Origin: Patescibacteria group bacterium
GTDB taxonomy: Bacteria; Patescibacteriota; Patescibacteriia; 2-12-FULL-60-25
Length of the DNA stretch: 64,000 nucleotides
Reading direction: 5' to 3'
NCBI GenBank assembly: GCA_028688515.1
Contig: JAQTXZ010000001.1
Coordinates: 1-64,000 of the forward strand
This document shows positions 1 to 7,758 of this stretch, one piece after another. The notes below the pieces were generated by a model. That model saw only the letters and a program-made list of their open reading frames with translations. It was not told the origin of the DNA and searched no databases. The number at the start of each line of letters is the position of its first letter. Positions within the stretch are counted from its first letter, which is position 1. Made by a program: the position numbers and the translations under genes.

Positions 1-1240
<1,240 letters not shown>

Positions 1241-1340
1241 AGGGAAATACCGCCAGCTATGCTGGCCAATCCCGAGGTCGACGACATATCGATCCGACGC
1301 AAGTCGGAGAATGATGTCTCATTTCGGCGTATTTCCTTCA
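1241..1340 (+). other. 16S 3' trailer with closing stem
   Basis: A non-coding trailer follows the 16S 3' end. GGAAATAC at about 1242-1249 is complementary to GTATTTCC at about 1329-1336, so the trailer can fold on itself. This is a likely processing element. No tRNA-Ile, tRNA-Ala or 23S sequence follows. Confidence 0.5.
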
Positions 1341-1374
1341 GATGGTCACTTTTCTGGAGTTCAACCAAAATTTG

Positions 1375-1398
1375 AACCGCCTCGCAAGGGCGGTTTTA
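1375..1398 (+). terminator. terminator after 16S
   Basis: AACCGCC (1375-1381) pairs with GGCGGTT (1389-1395) and a T-run follows. It closes the 16S transcription unit about 135 nt after the rRNA, so no 23S is co-transcribed. Confidence 0.7.
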
Positions 1399-1458
1399 GA
1401 TATAAAATTTGTGTGTCACAGGAGTGGTAACTAGTAACTGGTAACTGGTGAAACAAAA

Positions 1459-1481
1459 AAACACGACTTGGTCGTGTTTTT
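1459..1481 (-). terminator. terminator of tRNA-Pro
   Basis: ACACGAC and GTCGTGT form a hairpin with A/T runs on both sides, directly behind the CCA end of the minus-strand tRNA. Confidence 0.8.
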
Positions 1482-1482
1482 G

Positions 1483-1558
1483 TGGTCGGGCTAGTGGGAC
1501 TTGAACCCACGGCCTCTTGCACCCCATGCAAGCGCGCTACCAACTGCGCCATAGCCCG
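1483..1558 (-). tRNA. tRNA-Pro (anticodon GGG)
   Basis: Read on the minus strand, the acceptor stem CGGGCTA/TAGCCCG, D stem GCGC/GCGC, anticodon stem CTTGC/GCAAG and T stem GTGGG/CCCAC all pair. The anticodon loop ATGGGGT gives GGG. The discriminator is A and CCA is encoded. A terminator follows immediately, the arrangement shared by all tRNA genes in this window. Confidence 0.95.
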
Positions 1559-1645
1559 TTTTTTTGTGCCGTATTTATCTCATACTTTGTGTATATTCGC
1601 AAGCTCTTCCGCACTAGCTACCAGCTACAAGTTACTAGTTACGCA

Positions 1646-1674
1646 TTGACGCCCATCCCGTTTTCTGGTACAAG
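1646..1674 (+). promoter_or_regulatory. promoter of small membrane protein operon
   Basis: TTGACG (1646-1651), a 17-nt spacer and TACAAG (1669-1674). It lies 60 nt before the first gene, so this transcript has a leader and a Shine-Dalgarno site. Confidence 0.5.
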
Positions 1675-1733
1675 CTCATCATCTTCGTACCCCGGCGGCC
1701 GGGCGGGCCGTGGATAGAAAGAGGGAGGTTCAC

Positions 1734-1997
1734 ATGAGGTTCCTGTTGGCAATGTTAGCGATGTCATTTTCCGTGGTGGTCGCCATATTCACCGCGCGGT
1801 GGATTGGCAACGAGATGCTCAGCGTCACAGAGTGCATCATCTTGGGGCAGATCGCTATTGTGGCGTTCTTCGTGACTGAGTTGCACCAGAGACTCGACAA
1901 GATTGTGAAGATTCTTGAGGCTGGGCGCCTCCCGGATTTCAAGTCACAAACCTTGTCCGTTGATGTAACCGCCAAGCCAACCGAGAAGAAGGAGTGA
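1734..1997 (+). CDS. small two-TM membrane protein
   Basis: I do not recognise this 87-residue protein. Two hydrophobic segments (about residues 2-20 and 33-47) are followed by a charged helix with leucines spaced for a short coiled coil (LHQRLDKIVKILEAGRL) and a Lys/Glu-rich tail, so it is probably an inner-membrane protein with a cytoplasmic tail. The ATG at 1734 is chosen because AGGGAGG sits 5 nt before it; an earlier in-frame ATG would lie upstream of that site. It is the first of three closely spaced small envelope genes that end at one terminator. Confidence 0.75.
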   Translation: MRFLLAMLAMSFSVVVAIFTARWIGNEMLSVTECIILGQIAIVAFFVTELHQRLDKIVKILEAGRLPDFKSQTLSVDVTAKPTEKKE

Positions 1998-2002
1998 AAA
2001 CT

Positions 2003-2098
2003 ATGAGCGATTTCATCTTCGCGATTGCCATGATTGCGCCGCTCGTCATTGTGACCTTTTTCTTGGTGGTAGAGCCTAAGAACGGCGTCCAAGAATAA
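2003..2098 (+). CDS. 31-residue membrane peptide
   Basis: A short ORF starts at ATG 2003, with GAAGGAG just upstream overlapping the end of the previous gene. The product is one hydrophobic helix (FIFAIAMIAPLVIVTFFLVV) followed by a short polar tail. It fits between two other envelope genes with 5-nt and 24-nt gaps, and its own ribosome site supports translation. Function unknown; single-helix peptides of this kind often bind a larger membrane partner, which is inference here. Confidence 0.6.
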   Translation: MSDFIFAIAMIAPLVIVTFFLVVEPKNGVQE

Positions 2099-2122
2099 GG
2101 TCAAGGAAAGAAAGGGTGAGCC

Positions 2123-2515
2123 ATGAACCGAGTTCTGTGTTGTCTCTTTGTTCTCGTGATCACGGGTTGTGCGGCGCGGCAGAGTGAGCCGGTGACTGCG
2201 GGGCGACAACCGTCGATGTCGCAGTGCGCCGACGGACACTGTCCAAAGGTACCAGAGAAATCCTCGCTTGATGCGTGTATGCATATGGGTGGATCGTCCG
2301 AAGTGGCCGATTGTCCGCCCGTAATGCCGCATTCTTTGCCACCAGGACATTTTGTGATAGCGAGATTGATGCCTAATTCTCGTGTCTCGCGCGTCCAGCT
2401 CGTCTTGATGGATGGACCGGCAAAGTTCAGTGCTCATATCTGCGATGCGCATCTTCCAGAGGGCTGTAATTCCTGGACGGCATGTGCAGTCGTAGATCGT
2501 GATTCTTGTTGGTAG
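2123..2515 (+). CDS. small Cys-containing lipoprotein
   Basis: The 130-residue product starts with a lipoprotein signal peptide: Met-Asn-Arg, a hydrophobic core and the lipobox ITGC, with the acylated Cys at about residue 16. The mature part has several further Cys (motifs SQCADGHCP, EGCNSW and a final DSCW), which suggests disulfides outside the membrane. No known domain is visible. It is the third gene of the small envelope operon and is followed by a hairpin terminator. Confidence 0.8.
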   Translation: MNRVLCCLFVLVITGCAARQSEPVTAGRQPSMSQCADGHCPKVPEKSSLDACMHMGGSSEVADCPPVMPHSLPPGHFVIARLMPNSRVSRVQLVLMDGPAKFSAHICDAHLPEGCNSWTACAVVDRDSCW

Positions 2516-2523
2516 AACTCAAG

Positions 2524-2557
2524 TCCTCGTACCGACCCTCGGTGACGAGGATTTTTT
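2524..2557 (+). terminator. terminator of small envelope operon
   Basis: TCCTCGT (2524-2530) pairs with ACGAGGA (2545-2551), followed by a run of T. Confidence 0.85.
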
Positions 2558-2573
2558 GTTTTATAGTTGCGCA

Positions 2574-2692
2574 GCCTAACTCCTCCTGCCTCCTCTTACC
2601 CAAGAGGAGGTTCTGAAACTGAAAAACTCGAAAACACGAGGCTGATGCGGCGCCCCTCTCTTTTCGAAAGAGAGGGGCAGGGGGTGAGTTAG
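2574..2692. repeat. dispersed palindrome, 'ACTCACCC-CTCTCTTACCC' family
   Basis: A long imperfect palindrome: arms carry 'taactc..cctcctcttacccaagaggagg' and 'cccctctctttt..gggtgagtta', each with its own small hairpin. Related copies occur at 9835-9985, 34936-35190 and 57656-57770. There is no ORF in it. It looks like a MITE/REP-type element without its own transposase. Confidence 0.75.
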
Positions 2693-2696
2693 GATC

Positions 2697-2729
2697 GTTG
2701 TACGTTGTACGTGGTACGTGGTACGTTAT
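2697..2729. repeat. heptamer array, TACGTNG type
   Basis: Four units (TACGTTG, TACGTGG, TACGTGG, TACGTTA) in exact 7-nt phase directly before malic enzyme. The same heptamer family recurs at 37091-37125, at 44827-44850 and inside the tmk-like gene. Confidence 0.8.
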
Positions 2730-2735
2730 TCGCCT

Positions 2736-3884
2736 ATGCCACAACCTACTATTGGCGAGCAAGCGCTCGAACTGCACAAAAAACTTGTCGGTAAGATAGA
2801 AGTTACGAGTAAGATGCCGGTTAAAAGCATGGCGGATCTTTCTTTAATTTACACGCCGGGAGTCGGCACTGTCTCGACTTATCTCGCGGAGCACAAAGAT
2901 CAAATGCGCGAATATACTGTCAAACGCAATATGGTCGCTGTGATTTCTGACGGCTCGGCTGTACTTGGACTTGGTAACATTGGACCGGAAGGTGCGTTGC
3001 CTGTGATGGAAGGTAAAGCGGTTTTGTTCAAAGAACTTGCCGGAGTCGATGCATTCCCGATCGTGCTCGCAACTCAAGATCCAGAAGAGATCATTCAGAC
3101 GGTCAAAAATATCGCACCTGTATTCGGCGGCATCAATCTGGAAGATATTTCTGCGCCGCGCTGCTTTGTAATCGAAGAACGATTGCAAGCGATGCTCGAC
3201 ATTCCTGTCATGCATGACGATCAACACGGTACGGCAGTAGTCGTCTCTGCGGCGTTGATGAACGCGTTTAAGGTCGTCGGCAAAGACATGACGCAATGCA
3301 AAGTCGTGATTGTCGGCGCGGGTGCGGCTGGCAATGCCGTCACGAAACTCTTGCTCGCGCTTGGCGTCGGTAACATCGTGATGCTTGATCGCAAAGGAAT
3401 TGTCTCGCGCGACAGAACTGACATCGACGAATACAAACGGGCGATTGCGGAAATGACGAATAAAGAAAATTTGAACGGTGATTTGAATGTCGCCATGGCC
3501 GGCGCGGATGCCGTGGTTGGAGTTTCCGGTCCCGGAATTTTGAAAGGCGAGCACATCAAGCTCATGGCAGAAAAACCGATCGTGCTTGCACTCGCCAATC
3601 CGGTGCCGGAGATTATGCCGGACGAGGCCAAGGCCGCGGGTGCGTTTGTGGTTGCGACTGGTCGATCCGATTTTCCAAACCAGACGAATAATGCGCTGTG
3701 CTTCCCAGGTTTCTTTCGCGGCGCACTCGACAATGGAGTTAAGAAAATTACGCAGGAGATGAAGCTTGCTGCGGCGTACGCACTTGCATCCACAGTTCCA
3801 AATCCGACGTCTAACCGCATCTTGCCAACAGTTTTTGAACCGGAAGTCGTCAAAGCGATCGCGAGCGCCATCAAGAACGTTTGA
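2736..3884 (+). CDS. NAD(P)-dependent malic enzyme
   Basis: Malate dehydrogenase (decarboxylating), converting malate to pyruvate and CO2 with reduction of NAD(P). The short bacterial form (382 residues) is complete: the N-terminal malic domain has SLIYTPGVG and DGSAVLGLGNIGPEGALPVM, the metal/substrate region has INLEDISAPRCF and MHDDQHGTA, and the NAD domain has the glycine loop VGAGAAGN. I prefer ATG 2736 over an upstream GTG (2718), because the GTG lies inside the heptamer array. In a CPR cell with reduced central metabolism it may supply pyruvate and NADPH; that is inference. Confidence 0.93.
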   Translation: MPQPTIGEQALELHKKLVGKIEVTSKMPVKSMADLSLIYTPGVGTVSTYLAEHKDQMREYTVKRNMVAVISDGSAVLGLGNIGPEGALPVMEGKAVLFKELAGVDAFPIVLATQDPEEIIQTVKNIAPVFGGINLEDISAPRCFVIEERLQAMLDIPVMHDDQHGTAVVVSAALMNAFKVVGKDMTQCKVVIVGAGAAGNAVTKLLLALGVGNIVMLDRKGIVSRDRTDIDEYKRAIAEMTNKENLNGDLNVAMAGADAVVGVSGPGILKGEHIKLMAEKPIVLALANPVPEIMPDEAKAAGAFVVATGRSDFPNQTNNALCFPGFFRGALDNGVKKITQEMKLAAAYALASTVPNPTSNRILPTVFEPEVVKAIASAIKNV

Positions 3885-3978
3885 CTTTTTTTTCTGTCGA
3901 AATGACAAAAGAGGGGGTTTTTATTGGGGTTATACACAGGGTGGGCCTTGCAACCCTTGATTTTATTGGTGATTTGCC

Positions 3979-4007
3979 TTGCGCCCGTTATTCATCACGA
4001 GTATAAT
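3979..4007 (+). promoter_or_regulatory. promoter of hup
   Basis: TTGCGC (3979-3984), 17-nt spacer, TATAAT (4002-4007). The transcript would carry a leader of about 125 nt that contains the inverted heptamer arrays. Confidence 0.6.
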
Positions 4008-4038
4008 TTCATCCGTCGAGAAAATTTTAATCACTTTT

Positions 4039-4119
4039 ATGTAGCATGTAACATTTATCATGTAACAAGGAACTGCTTTCCGCGGTCGATGTTACGTGTT
4101 ACATGTTACGTGTTACATG
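4039..4119. repeat. inverted heptamer arrays, ATGTAAC type
   Basis: Left: ATGTAGC, ATGTAAC, ATTTATC, ATGTAAC (4039-4066). Right: ATGTTAC, GTGTTAC, ATGTTAC, GTGTTAC (4089-4116), the reverse complement type. The unique core between them is 22 nt. In RNA it would form a long hairpin in the hup leader. Confidence 0.85.
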
Positions 4120-4138
4120 AAATAAATTTATTTGTTCT

Positions 4139-4420
4139 ATGCCAAAAATGACCAAGTCCCAAATTTTGGGCGAGCTCGCCAACAAGACGGGTCTTTCAAA
4201 GAAAGATGTTAATTCAGTCATGGATGCTTTGCTCGCATTGGCCTACAAAGAGGTTAAAAAGAGCGGCGAATTTGTAATCAACGGTATTGGTAAGCTCGTT
4301 AAGGTCAAGCGTTCCGCTCGCATGGGCCGCAATCCGGCAACCGGCGCAACCATCAAGATCCCGGCCAAGACGGTTGTTAAATTCCGCGTTGCCAAAGCTG
4401 CCAAAGAAGCGGTGCTGTAA
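4139..4420 (+). CDS. hup: HU-family DNA-binding protein
   Basis: Histone-like HU, a small dimeric protein that bends and compacts DNA. At 93 residues it has the usual length. It shows the N-terminal helices (KSQILGELANKTGLSKKDV), the conserved GEFVINGIGKLVKVKRSARMGRNPATG beta-arm region (shown here only as its position, about residues 42-70) and the closing KIPAKTVVKFR segment. It is a single gene with its own promoter and a hairpin-forming leader. The nucleoid role is from the family. Confidence 0.96.
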   Translation: MPKMTKSQILGELANKTGLSKKDVNSVMDALLALAYKEVKKSGEFVINGIGKLVKVKRSARMGRNPATGATIKIPAKTVVKFRVAKAAKEAVL

Positions 4421-4425
4421 TTTTT

Positions 4426-4605
4426 TTGTCATCCTCGGTCGAGGTCGCCCTACCTTTGTCATCCTCGGGCGAAGTCCTACGGAGACCCGGGGATCCAATA
4501 GAATTAATTTGTTTCAATTTAATCTTACTGGATTTCCGCCTCAACTAACCGCGGGAATGACAAAAACGGATAATTCCCTCCGCCTAGGTGAAGGAATGAC
4601 AATGG
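4426..4605. repeat. dispersed repeat family A (CCCGGGGATC type)
   Basis: It contains 'gtcatcctcgggcgaagtc', 'agacccggggatcc' and 'cgcgggaatgaca' with an AT-rich centre; the ends are inverse complements. Copies are at 32968-33115, 36764-36853 (inside queA), 41536-41672 and, more diverged, 44861-44935. It is the same kind of element that gives VIxAEAGIQ or CHSR-like peptides when translated. Confidence 0.8.
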
Positions 4606-4650
4606 GAGGGAAAGAAAGTTGAGCGTCTGCCGTAAGGCGGGCGCTTTTGG

Positions 4651-4656
4651 TATACT
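4651..4656 (+). promoter_or_regulatory. -10 box, leaderless start
   Basis: TATACT lies 6 nt before ATG 4663. No convincing -35 is seen at 17 nt. The upstream hairpin-like 'gcgtctgccgtaaggcgggcgc' may terminate earlier transcription. Confidence 0.5.
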
Positions 4657-4662
4657 GTCTTT

Positions 4663-5832
4663 ATGTCGGACGTACAACAAACAACGAAAGTGATACCAAG
4701 CACGATGAGAGTGACTTCTTTGCCGCACGCTGTGCGCGAGGAGCCTTCGTTGCGGCCAACGCCGGCCACGCTTAAAGACGCATTAATGTCTTTTGGCCAC
4801 GAACTTGTTATGCGTGCTTCGGACGAGTGTCGCGTGTTGCCGCATATTTTGCATTTGTTGGGCAAGGGCGGCGAGCATATTGTTTTTGAAGACGTGCGCT
4901 TTCCCAACTATGTTTTAAAAGTCGACTTTATCGAGAGTCTGCCTGTTTTGTATGCGCAGACAAAAGGGCGTGATGCTGTCGAATCCGCAGTCCGTAAATT
5001 GCACAACAAGGCGCAAGAGCACAATCAGCGTCTTAAGATTTTGCGATCTTATTTTTCGTCCGGATCCGTTCCGCTGGAGCTTGTCGGCGTCAAAGAACTG
5101 CCGTTAAGCGAGGAGATTGTGCTGAGCGTAATGCGCGATCGCAGATTGGACGTCCCTCAAAAGATGTTTGTGCCGGAAAGGTTGCCGTTGCTTTGCACTG
5201 TCCAGCATAAAATTATTTTGCCCAAAGATAGTCGAGTCGATATATATTCGAGCTACGCAGAGTTGAATAGAACGATTCTTTTGGAATATTTTGTCGACGG
5301 TCATCGACTGCTTGCAGGATCCGAGTCGATCGGGCCAGTCGAGAGTCAGGCCAGAGAAAAAATAATTTTGTTCATCTATCCTTCGTTGCGCCCTGTGGTC
5401 GAAAAGTTAAAAAAGGACGTCGACTTTAAGCGCGCGGTTGGACATTATGTAAAACGCGCTATGGCGTATTCGGTTGATACGGGCGAGATTATCGACATGG
5501 CCGGAGGCGGCAATGTACTGTTTATTTTAAACGAAGATCGCGTCTGGCAAGAATTTTTGATGGATGCTCTTTCGCCGCCGGAGCTTAACTTTAAACTTCT
5601 TAAACAGTCGGCATTAAAACTCAAACACGATCAAGAGCTTGATGTGCATGATAAAGCAAATACTTTGAACGTCATAAATTACGTGAGGTTCGCAAACGCT
5701 CTGGCGATGCTTACGGATTTGCCCGACAGATTGGATGTCGCCGGCATGACGGAAATCTCTCCTGAAAAATGGCATGCGAGTTTGATGATAGAAAAATACT
5801 TGGATGTATACACGCCTAAAAAGAGTCCATAA
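4663..5832 (+). CDS. unrecognised cytoplasmic protein, possibly kinase-like
   Basis: A 389-residue soluble protein with no family I can name. Residues 67-86 (GKGGEHIVF then VLKV) resemble a glycine-rich loop and the ATP-anchoring lysine of protein-kinase-like folds. Residues 276-287 (IIDMAGGGNVLF) resemble the catalytic Asp to Asn loop, although the spacing is one residue too long. No signal peptide or membrane segment is seen. It is monocistronic, between HU and tRNA-Val. The kinase-like reading is an inference from two short motifs, not an assignment. Confidence 0.7.
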   Translation: MSDVQQTTKVIPSTMRVTSLPHAVREEPSLRPTPATLKDALMSFGHELVMRASDECRVLPHILHLLGKGGEHIVFEDVRFPNYVLKVDFIESLPVLYAQTKGRDAVESAVRKLHNKAQEHNQRLKILRSYFSSGSVPLELVGVKELPLSEEIVLSVMRDRRLDVPQKMFVPERLPLLCTVQHKIILPKDSRVDIYSSYAELNRTILLEYFVDGHRLLAGSESIGPVESQAREKIILFIYPSLRPVVEKLKKDVDFKRAVGHYVKRAMAYSVDTGEIIDMAGGGNVLFILNEDRVWQEFLMDALSPPELNFKLLKQSALKLKHDQELDVHDKANTLNVINYVRFANALAMLTDLPDRLDVAGMTEISPEKWHASLMIEKYLDVYTPKKSP

Positions 5833-5895
5833 AGTCCATAAAGTCCTTAAAGTCTTAGAGTCGGTGCATGATTAAAGACTTTATGGATTCAAGGT
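5829..5895. repeat. 9-mer array, AGTCCATAA type
   Basis: AGTCCATAA, AGTCCATAA, AGTCCTTAA and AGTCTTAG follow with a 9-nt period, then an inverse copy (TTAAAGACTTTATGGA) after about 20 nt. The same unit is at 38634-38672. Confidence 0.75.
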
Positions 5896-5944
5896 GAGTG
5901 CGTTGACAGAGATTGTGTGTCTAGGTAGGATTGTGCATGTTCAA

Positions 5945-6021
5945 GGACGTTTAGCTCAGTTGGTTAGAGCGTTCGATTCACATTCGAAAGGTCGCAGGTT
6001 CGAATCCTGCAACGTCCACCA
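5945..6021 (+). tRNA. tRNA-Val (anticodon CAC)
   Basis: Acceptor GGACGTT/AACGTCC, D stem GCTC/GAGC, anticodon stem TTCGA/TCGAA, T stem GCAGG/CCTGC. The anticodon loop TTCACAT gives CAC. CCA is encoded. A hairpin terminator follows. Confidence 0.96.
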
Positions 6022-6023
6022 TG

Positions 6024-6053
6024 TAAAAAGCTCTCGCGAAAGCGGGGGCTTTT
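6024..6053 (+). terminator. terminator of tRNA-Val(CAC)
   Basis: AAAGCTCTCGC pairs with GCGGGGGCTTT around a GAAA loop, then TTGT. Confidence 0.75.
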
Positions 6054-6115
6054 GTATTCGCTTAACGTGGAGCAGTCGTAAAAAATTTATAAAAAAATAG
6101 ACCATGTGAAGATGG

Positions 6116-6310
6116 TCAGGAGTGAAAGTTGTCGGTGCCAGGAGAAACGGGCCCGTAGATGATGCGGAACGCGAGGAGTGATCTTGACATTGCTTCTGCG
6201 CGTCGCCTAGTCTCTTCCGCTGCTCTGCAGTTAGTCTCCATTCGCTCCATCAGATCGAGCACGATGGGATCTTTGATCTGTCTGTCGTGGCCTTGGCTAT
6301 CACTTGGCAT
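6116..6310 (-). CDS. small charged helical protein
   Basis: A 64-residue protein of unknown function. The start ATG (6308-6310) follows AGAGAGGAAATCGAC, a good ribosome site; longer in-frame starts would lie in the repeat upstream. Residues about 12-45 are rich in Arg, Glu and Ala (LMERMETNCRAAEETRRRAEA) and predict a long amphipathic helix. The end contains a hydrophobic patch. It belongs to the Shine-Dalgarno class of small genes in this window. Confidence 0.55.
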   Translation of the reverse strand: MPSDSQGHDRQIKDPIVLDLMERMETNCRAAEETRRRAEAMSRSLLAFRIIYGPVSPGTDNFHS

Positions 6311-6384
6311 GTCGATTTCCTCTCTGGATCGTATGGTAGTGACCTTAGGTTGTTTTGTCAATCTTCTTAGCTTGAGTACGTAGG

Positions 6385-6455
6385 ATGTGGGATGAGTGGC
6401 GTGGGACGTTATGCACGTAATGTACGTTCGGATAGATTGTGGATATTTCGTAAAG
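6385..6455. repeat. heptamer array, ACGT/GGATG type
   Basis: A degenerate 7-nt-period array ('gtacgta, ggatgtg, ggatgag, tggcgtg, ggacgtt') runs into ACGTTATGCACGTAATGTACG. It separates the small minus-strand gene from the next plus-strand gene. Confidence 0.55.
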
Positions 6456-6486
6456 CGCATTCGTGCTATAATTATTTGGCACTAAT

Positions 6487-6918
6487 ATGACCGCTCTTAA
6501 ACCAAGATCAAAATCAACGCGCAGCAAGAAAGTTGCGAACAGCCCGGTACCGTCTAAGATGTCGGCATGCGGTCATTCGCATTGCGAAGATGTCTGTCGC
6601 GTCAGATATATCGGACCGGTTTCATCCATCCGCGATCATCACATCATGCATGTGGCGCGCGGCATGTCGCATGTTTGGACAGCGGCAATCATTGCGGGTC
6701 TGGCGGTTGTTTTGACGGGGGCTGTGGCTTTTTCCGCAGTCAATGCCTCTAACCAACAGCGGGATGACGTGCGGACGGCAGAGTCCACGGGTGTGATTCT
6801 TGATAAGATGGATGATATGCAAAGTCGGTTGGATGTTTTGGAGCGCGAAGTCGGCCAGGTATCTGCAGACGGTAAAACTGCGGCCAACGTAAACACGGTT
6901 TTTCCGGAACAACGCTAG
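6487..6918 (+). CDS. membrane-anchored coiled-coil protein
   Basis: A 143-residue protein I do not recognise. A basic N-terminus with a His/Cys-rich stretch (CGHSHCEDVC, about residues 28-37) precedes one strong membrane helix (about residues 64-86, AAIIAGLAVVLTGAVAFSAV), then an acidic segment with heptad hydrophobics (ILDKMDDMQSRLDVLEREV). This suggests a bitopic protein with a coiled coil on the far side. TATAAT at 6467-6472 gives a 5' leader of only a few nt. The Cys/His cluster could bind a metal; inference. Confidence 0.7.
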   Translation: MTALKPRSKSTRSKKVANSPVPSKMSACGHSHCEDVCRVRYIGPVSSIRDHHIMHVARGMSHVWTAAIIAGLAVVLTGAVAFSAVNASNQQRDDVRTAESTGVILDKMDDMQSRLDVLEREVGQVSADGKTAANVNTVFPEQR

Positions 6919-6989
6919 TTTTGGGAGTTTAAAACAGGGGGTCTTGACGAGTCTTTTCATTTTTTTTCTAACTTGCTATCATATTGTCC

Positions 6990-7069
6990 ACGGGATGGGA
7001 GGCGAGTTCTACGAACGGGTTCTGGCGAGGATGCCGTTCGAGATCTCACCTTCTGTCCCGTTTTCTTTT
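6990..7069 (+). ncRNA. candidate rod-like small RNA
   Basis: There is no ORF here, but the sequence folds as one rod: ACGGGA (6990-6995) with TCCCGT (7056-7061), then GAGGCGAG with CTCACCTT (one mismatch), then CGAACGG with CCGTTCG near the tip. TTTTCTTTT follows, as in an intrinsic terminator. TATCAT (6977-6982) with TTTTCA 17 nt upstream could start it at about 6989. The SRP RNA tip (GGAAG..GCAGC) is absent. It may be a new sRNA or simply an oversized terminator for the upstream gene. Confidence 0.45.
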
Positions 7070-7074
7070 ACAAA

Positions 7075-7155
7075 TACTAAGATCAAATAACAAATGGCAA
7101 ATATCAAGAGTCACTTAGTTGCTCTTGTTATTTGACATTTGATATTTGCAATTAT
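7075..7155. repeat. inverted heptamer arrays, CAAATAA type
   Basis: Left units CAAATAA, CAAATGG, CAAATAT; right arm GTTATTTGACATTTGATATTTG is the inverse type. The core is about 20 nt. Confidence 0.75.
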
Positions 7156-7159
7156 TTTT

Positions 7160-7726
7160 ATGCCCAAACACAATCCGCACGAACGCGTTTCAGCTTTGCC
7201 CGGTGATCGCGACGAGCGCATTGCATTTATCGAGTCGCAACGCTGGACTGATTTGGAATTGGTTTTGGAGGCGGTTGATGATCCGCATAACATCGGTGCG
7301 ATTTTAAGAACTTGCGATGCCGTCGGTATCAAGACGGTCCATCTCGTTTATCAAAATGAACGTCCGCCGCGCATGAAGGAACTTTCGTCATCCGCCATGT
7401 CGGCGCTTAAATGGTTGGAAATAAAAAAATGGTCAAGCGCCGCGGAGTGTGTTGCTGATTTAAAAAAGAGGGGATTGGCAATTCGCGTCACTGCACTGGC
7501 GCAATCGGGAAAACCGCAATGGGATTTTGATTGGTGCAAACCATCGGTCATTGTCATGGGCAACGAGGCGGATGGCGTATCGCAAGAATTTATAAAACAA
7601 TCTGACGGTATCGTCACAATCCCGATGCGAGGTTTTGTTCAATCGCTCAATGTCTCCGTTGCTGCGGCGGTTGTGATGGAAGAAGCTTTGAGACAGCGAT
7701 TGACATCGCGCGATGTAAGAGTTTAA
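7160..7726 (+). CDS. TrmH/SpoU-family RNA 2'-O-methyltransferase
   Basis: A SAM-dependent ribose methyltransferase of the SPOUT class, acting on tRNA or rRNA. The 188-residue protein shows motif 1 (DPHNIGAILRTCDAVGI, about residues 35-51), motif 2 (VIVMGNEADGVSQEF) and motif 3 (IPMRGFVQSLNVSVAAAVVM), which form the trefoil-knot SAM site. ATG 7160 is used because an upstream ATG lies within the heptamer array. The exact substrate (tRNA Gm18, or 23S as for RlmB) cannot be told from motifs alone. Confidence 0.9.
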   Translation: MPKHNPHERVSALPGDRDERIAFIESQRWTDLELVLEAVDDPHNIGAILRTCDAVGIKTVHLVYQNERPPRMKELSSSAMSALKWLEIKKWSSAAECVADLKKRGLAIRVTALAQSGKPQWDFDWCKPSVIVMGNEADGVSQEFIKQSDGIVTIPMRGFVQSLNVSVAAAVVMEEALRQRLTSRDVRV

Positions 7727-7728
7727 AT
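7700..7728 (+). promoter_or_regulatory. promoter of nucleotidyltransferase gene
   Basis: TTGACA (7700-7705), 17-nt spacer, TTAAAT (7723-7728), located in the end of the methyltransferase gene. It gives a 25-nt leader with an AAGGAG site. Confidence 0.7.
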
Positions 7729-7758
7729 TAAATCTGCACCTACGCAAGGAGTATTGCC

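Larger units (their letters stand above)
1424..1645. repeat. heptamer arrays flanking tRNA-Pro
   Basis: Left arm about 1424-1452 has GTAACTA/GTAACTG units with a 7-nt period. Right arm about 1612-1645 is the inverse complement type (GTAACTA, GTAACTT, GTAGCTG, GTAGCTA read on the minus strand). The two arms are inverted and enclose the tRNA-Pro gene. Confidence 0.7.

Noticed and set aside
2718-2735. GTG start of malic enzyme at 2718
   Set aside because: The extra codons are part of the TACGTNG array; ATG 2736 begins the conserved protein.
2844-3908. 354-residue minus-strand frame over malic enzyme
   Set aside because: It is the mirror of the conserved plus-strand gene; its composition (His/Arg/Asn-rich) is typical of a shadow.
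6990-7069. SRP (4.5S) RNA
   Set aside because: The rod shape fits but the conserved tip with GGAA loop and GCAGC is missing.
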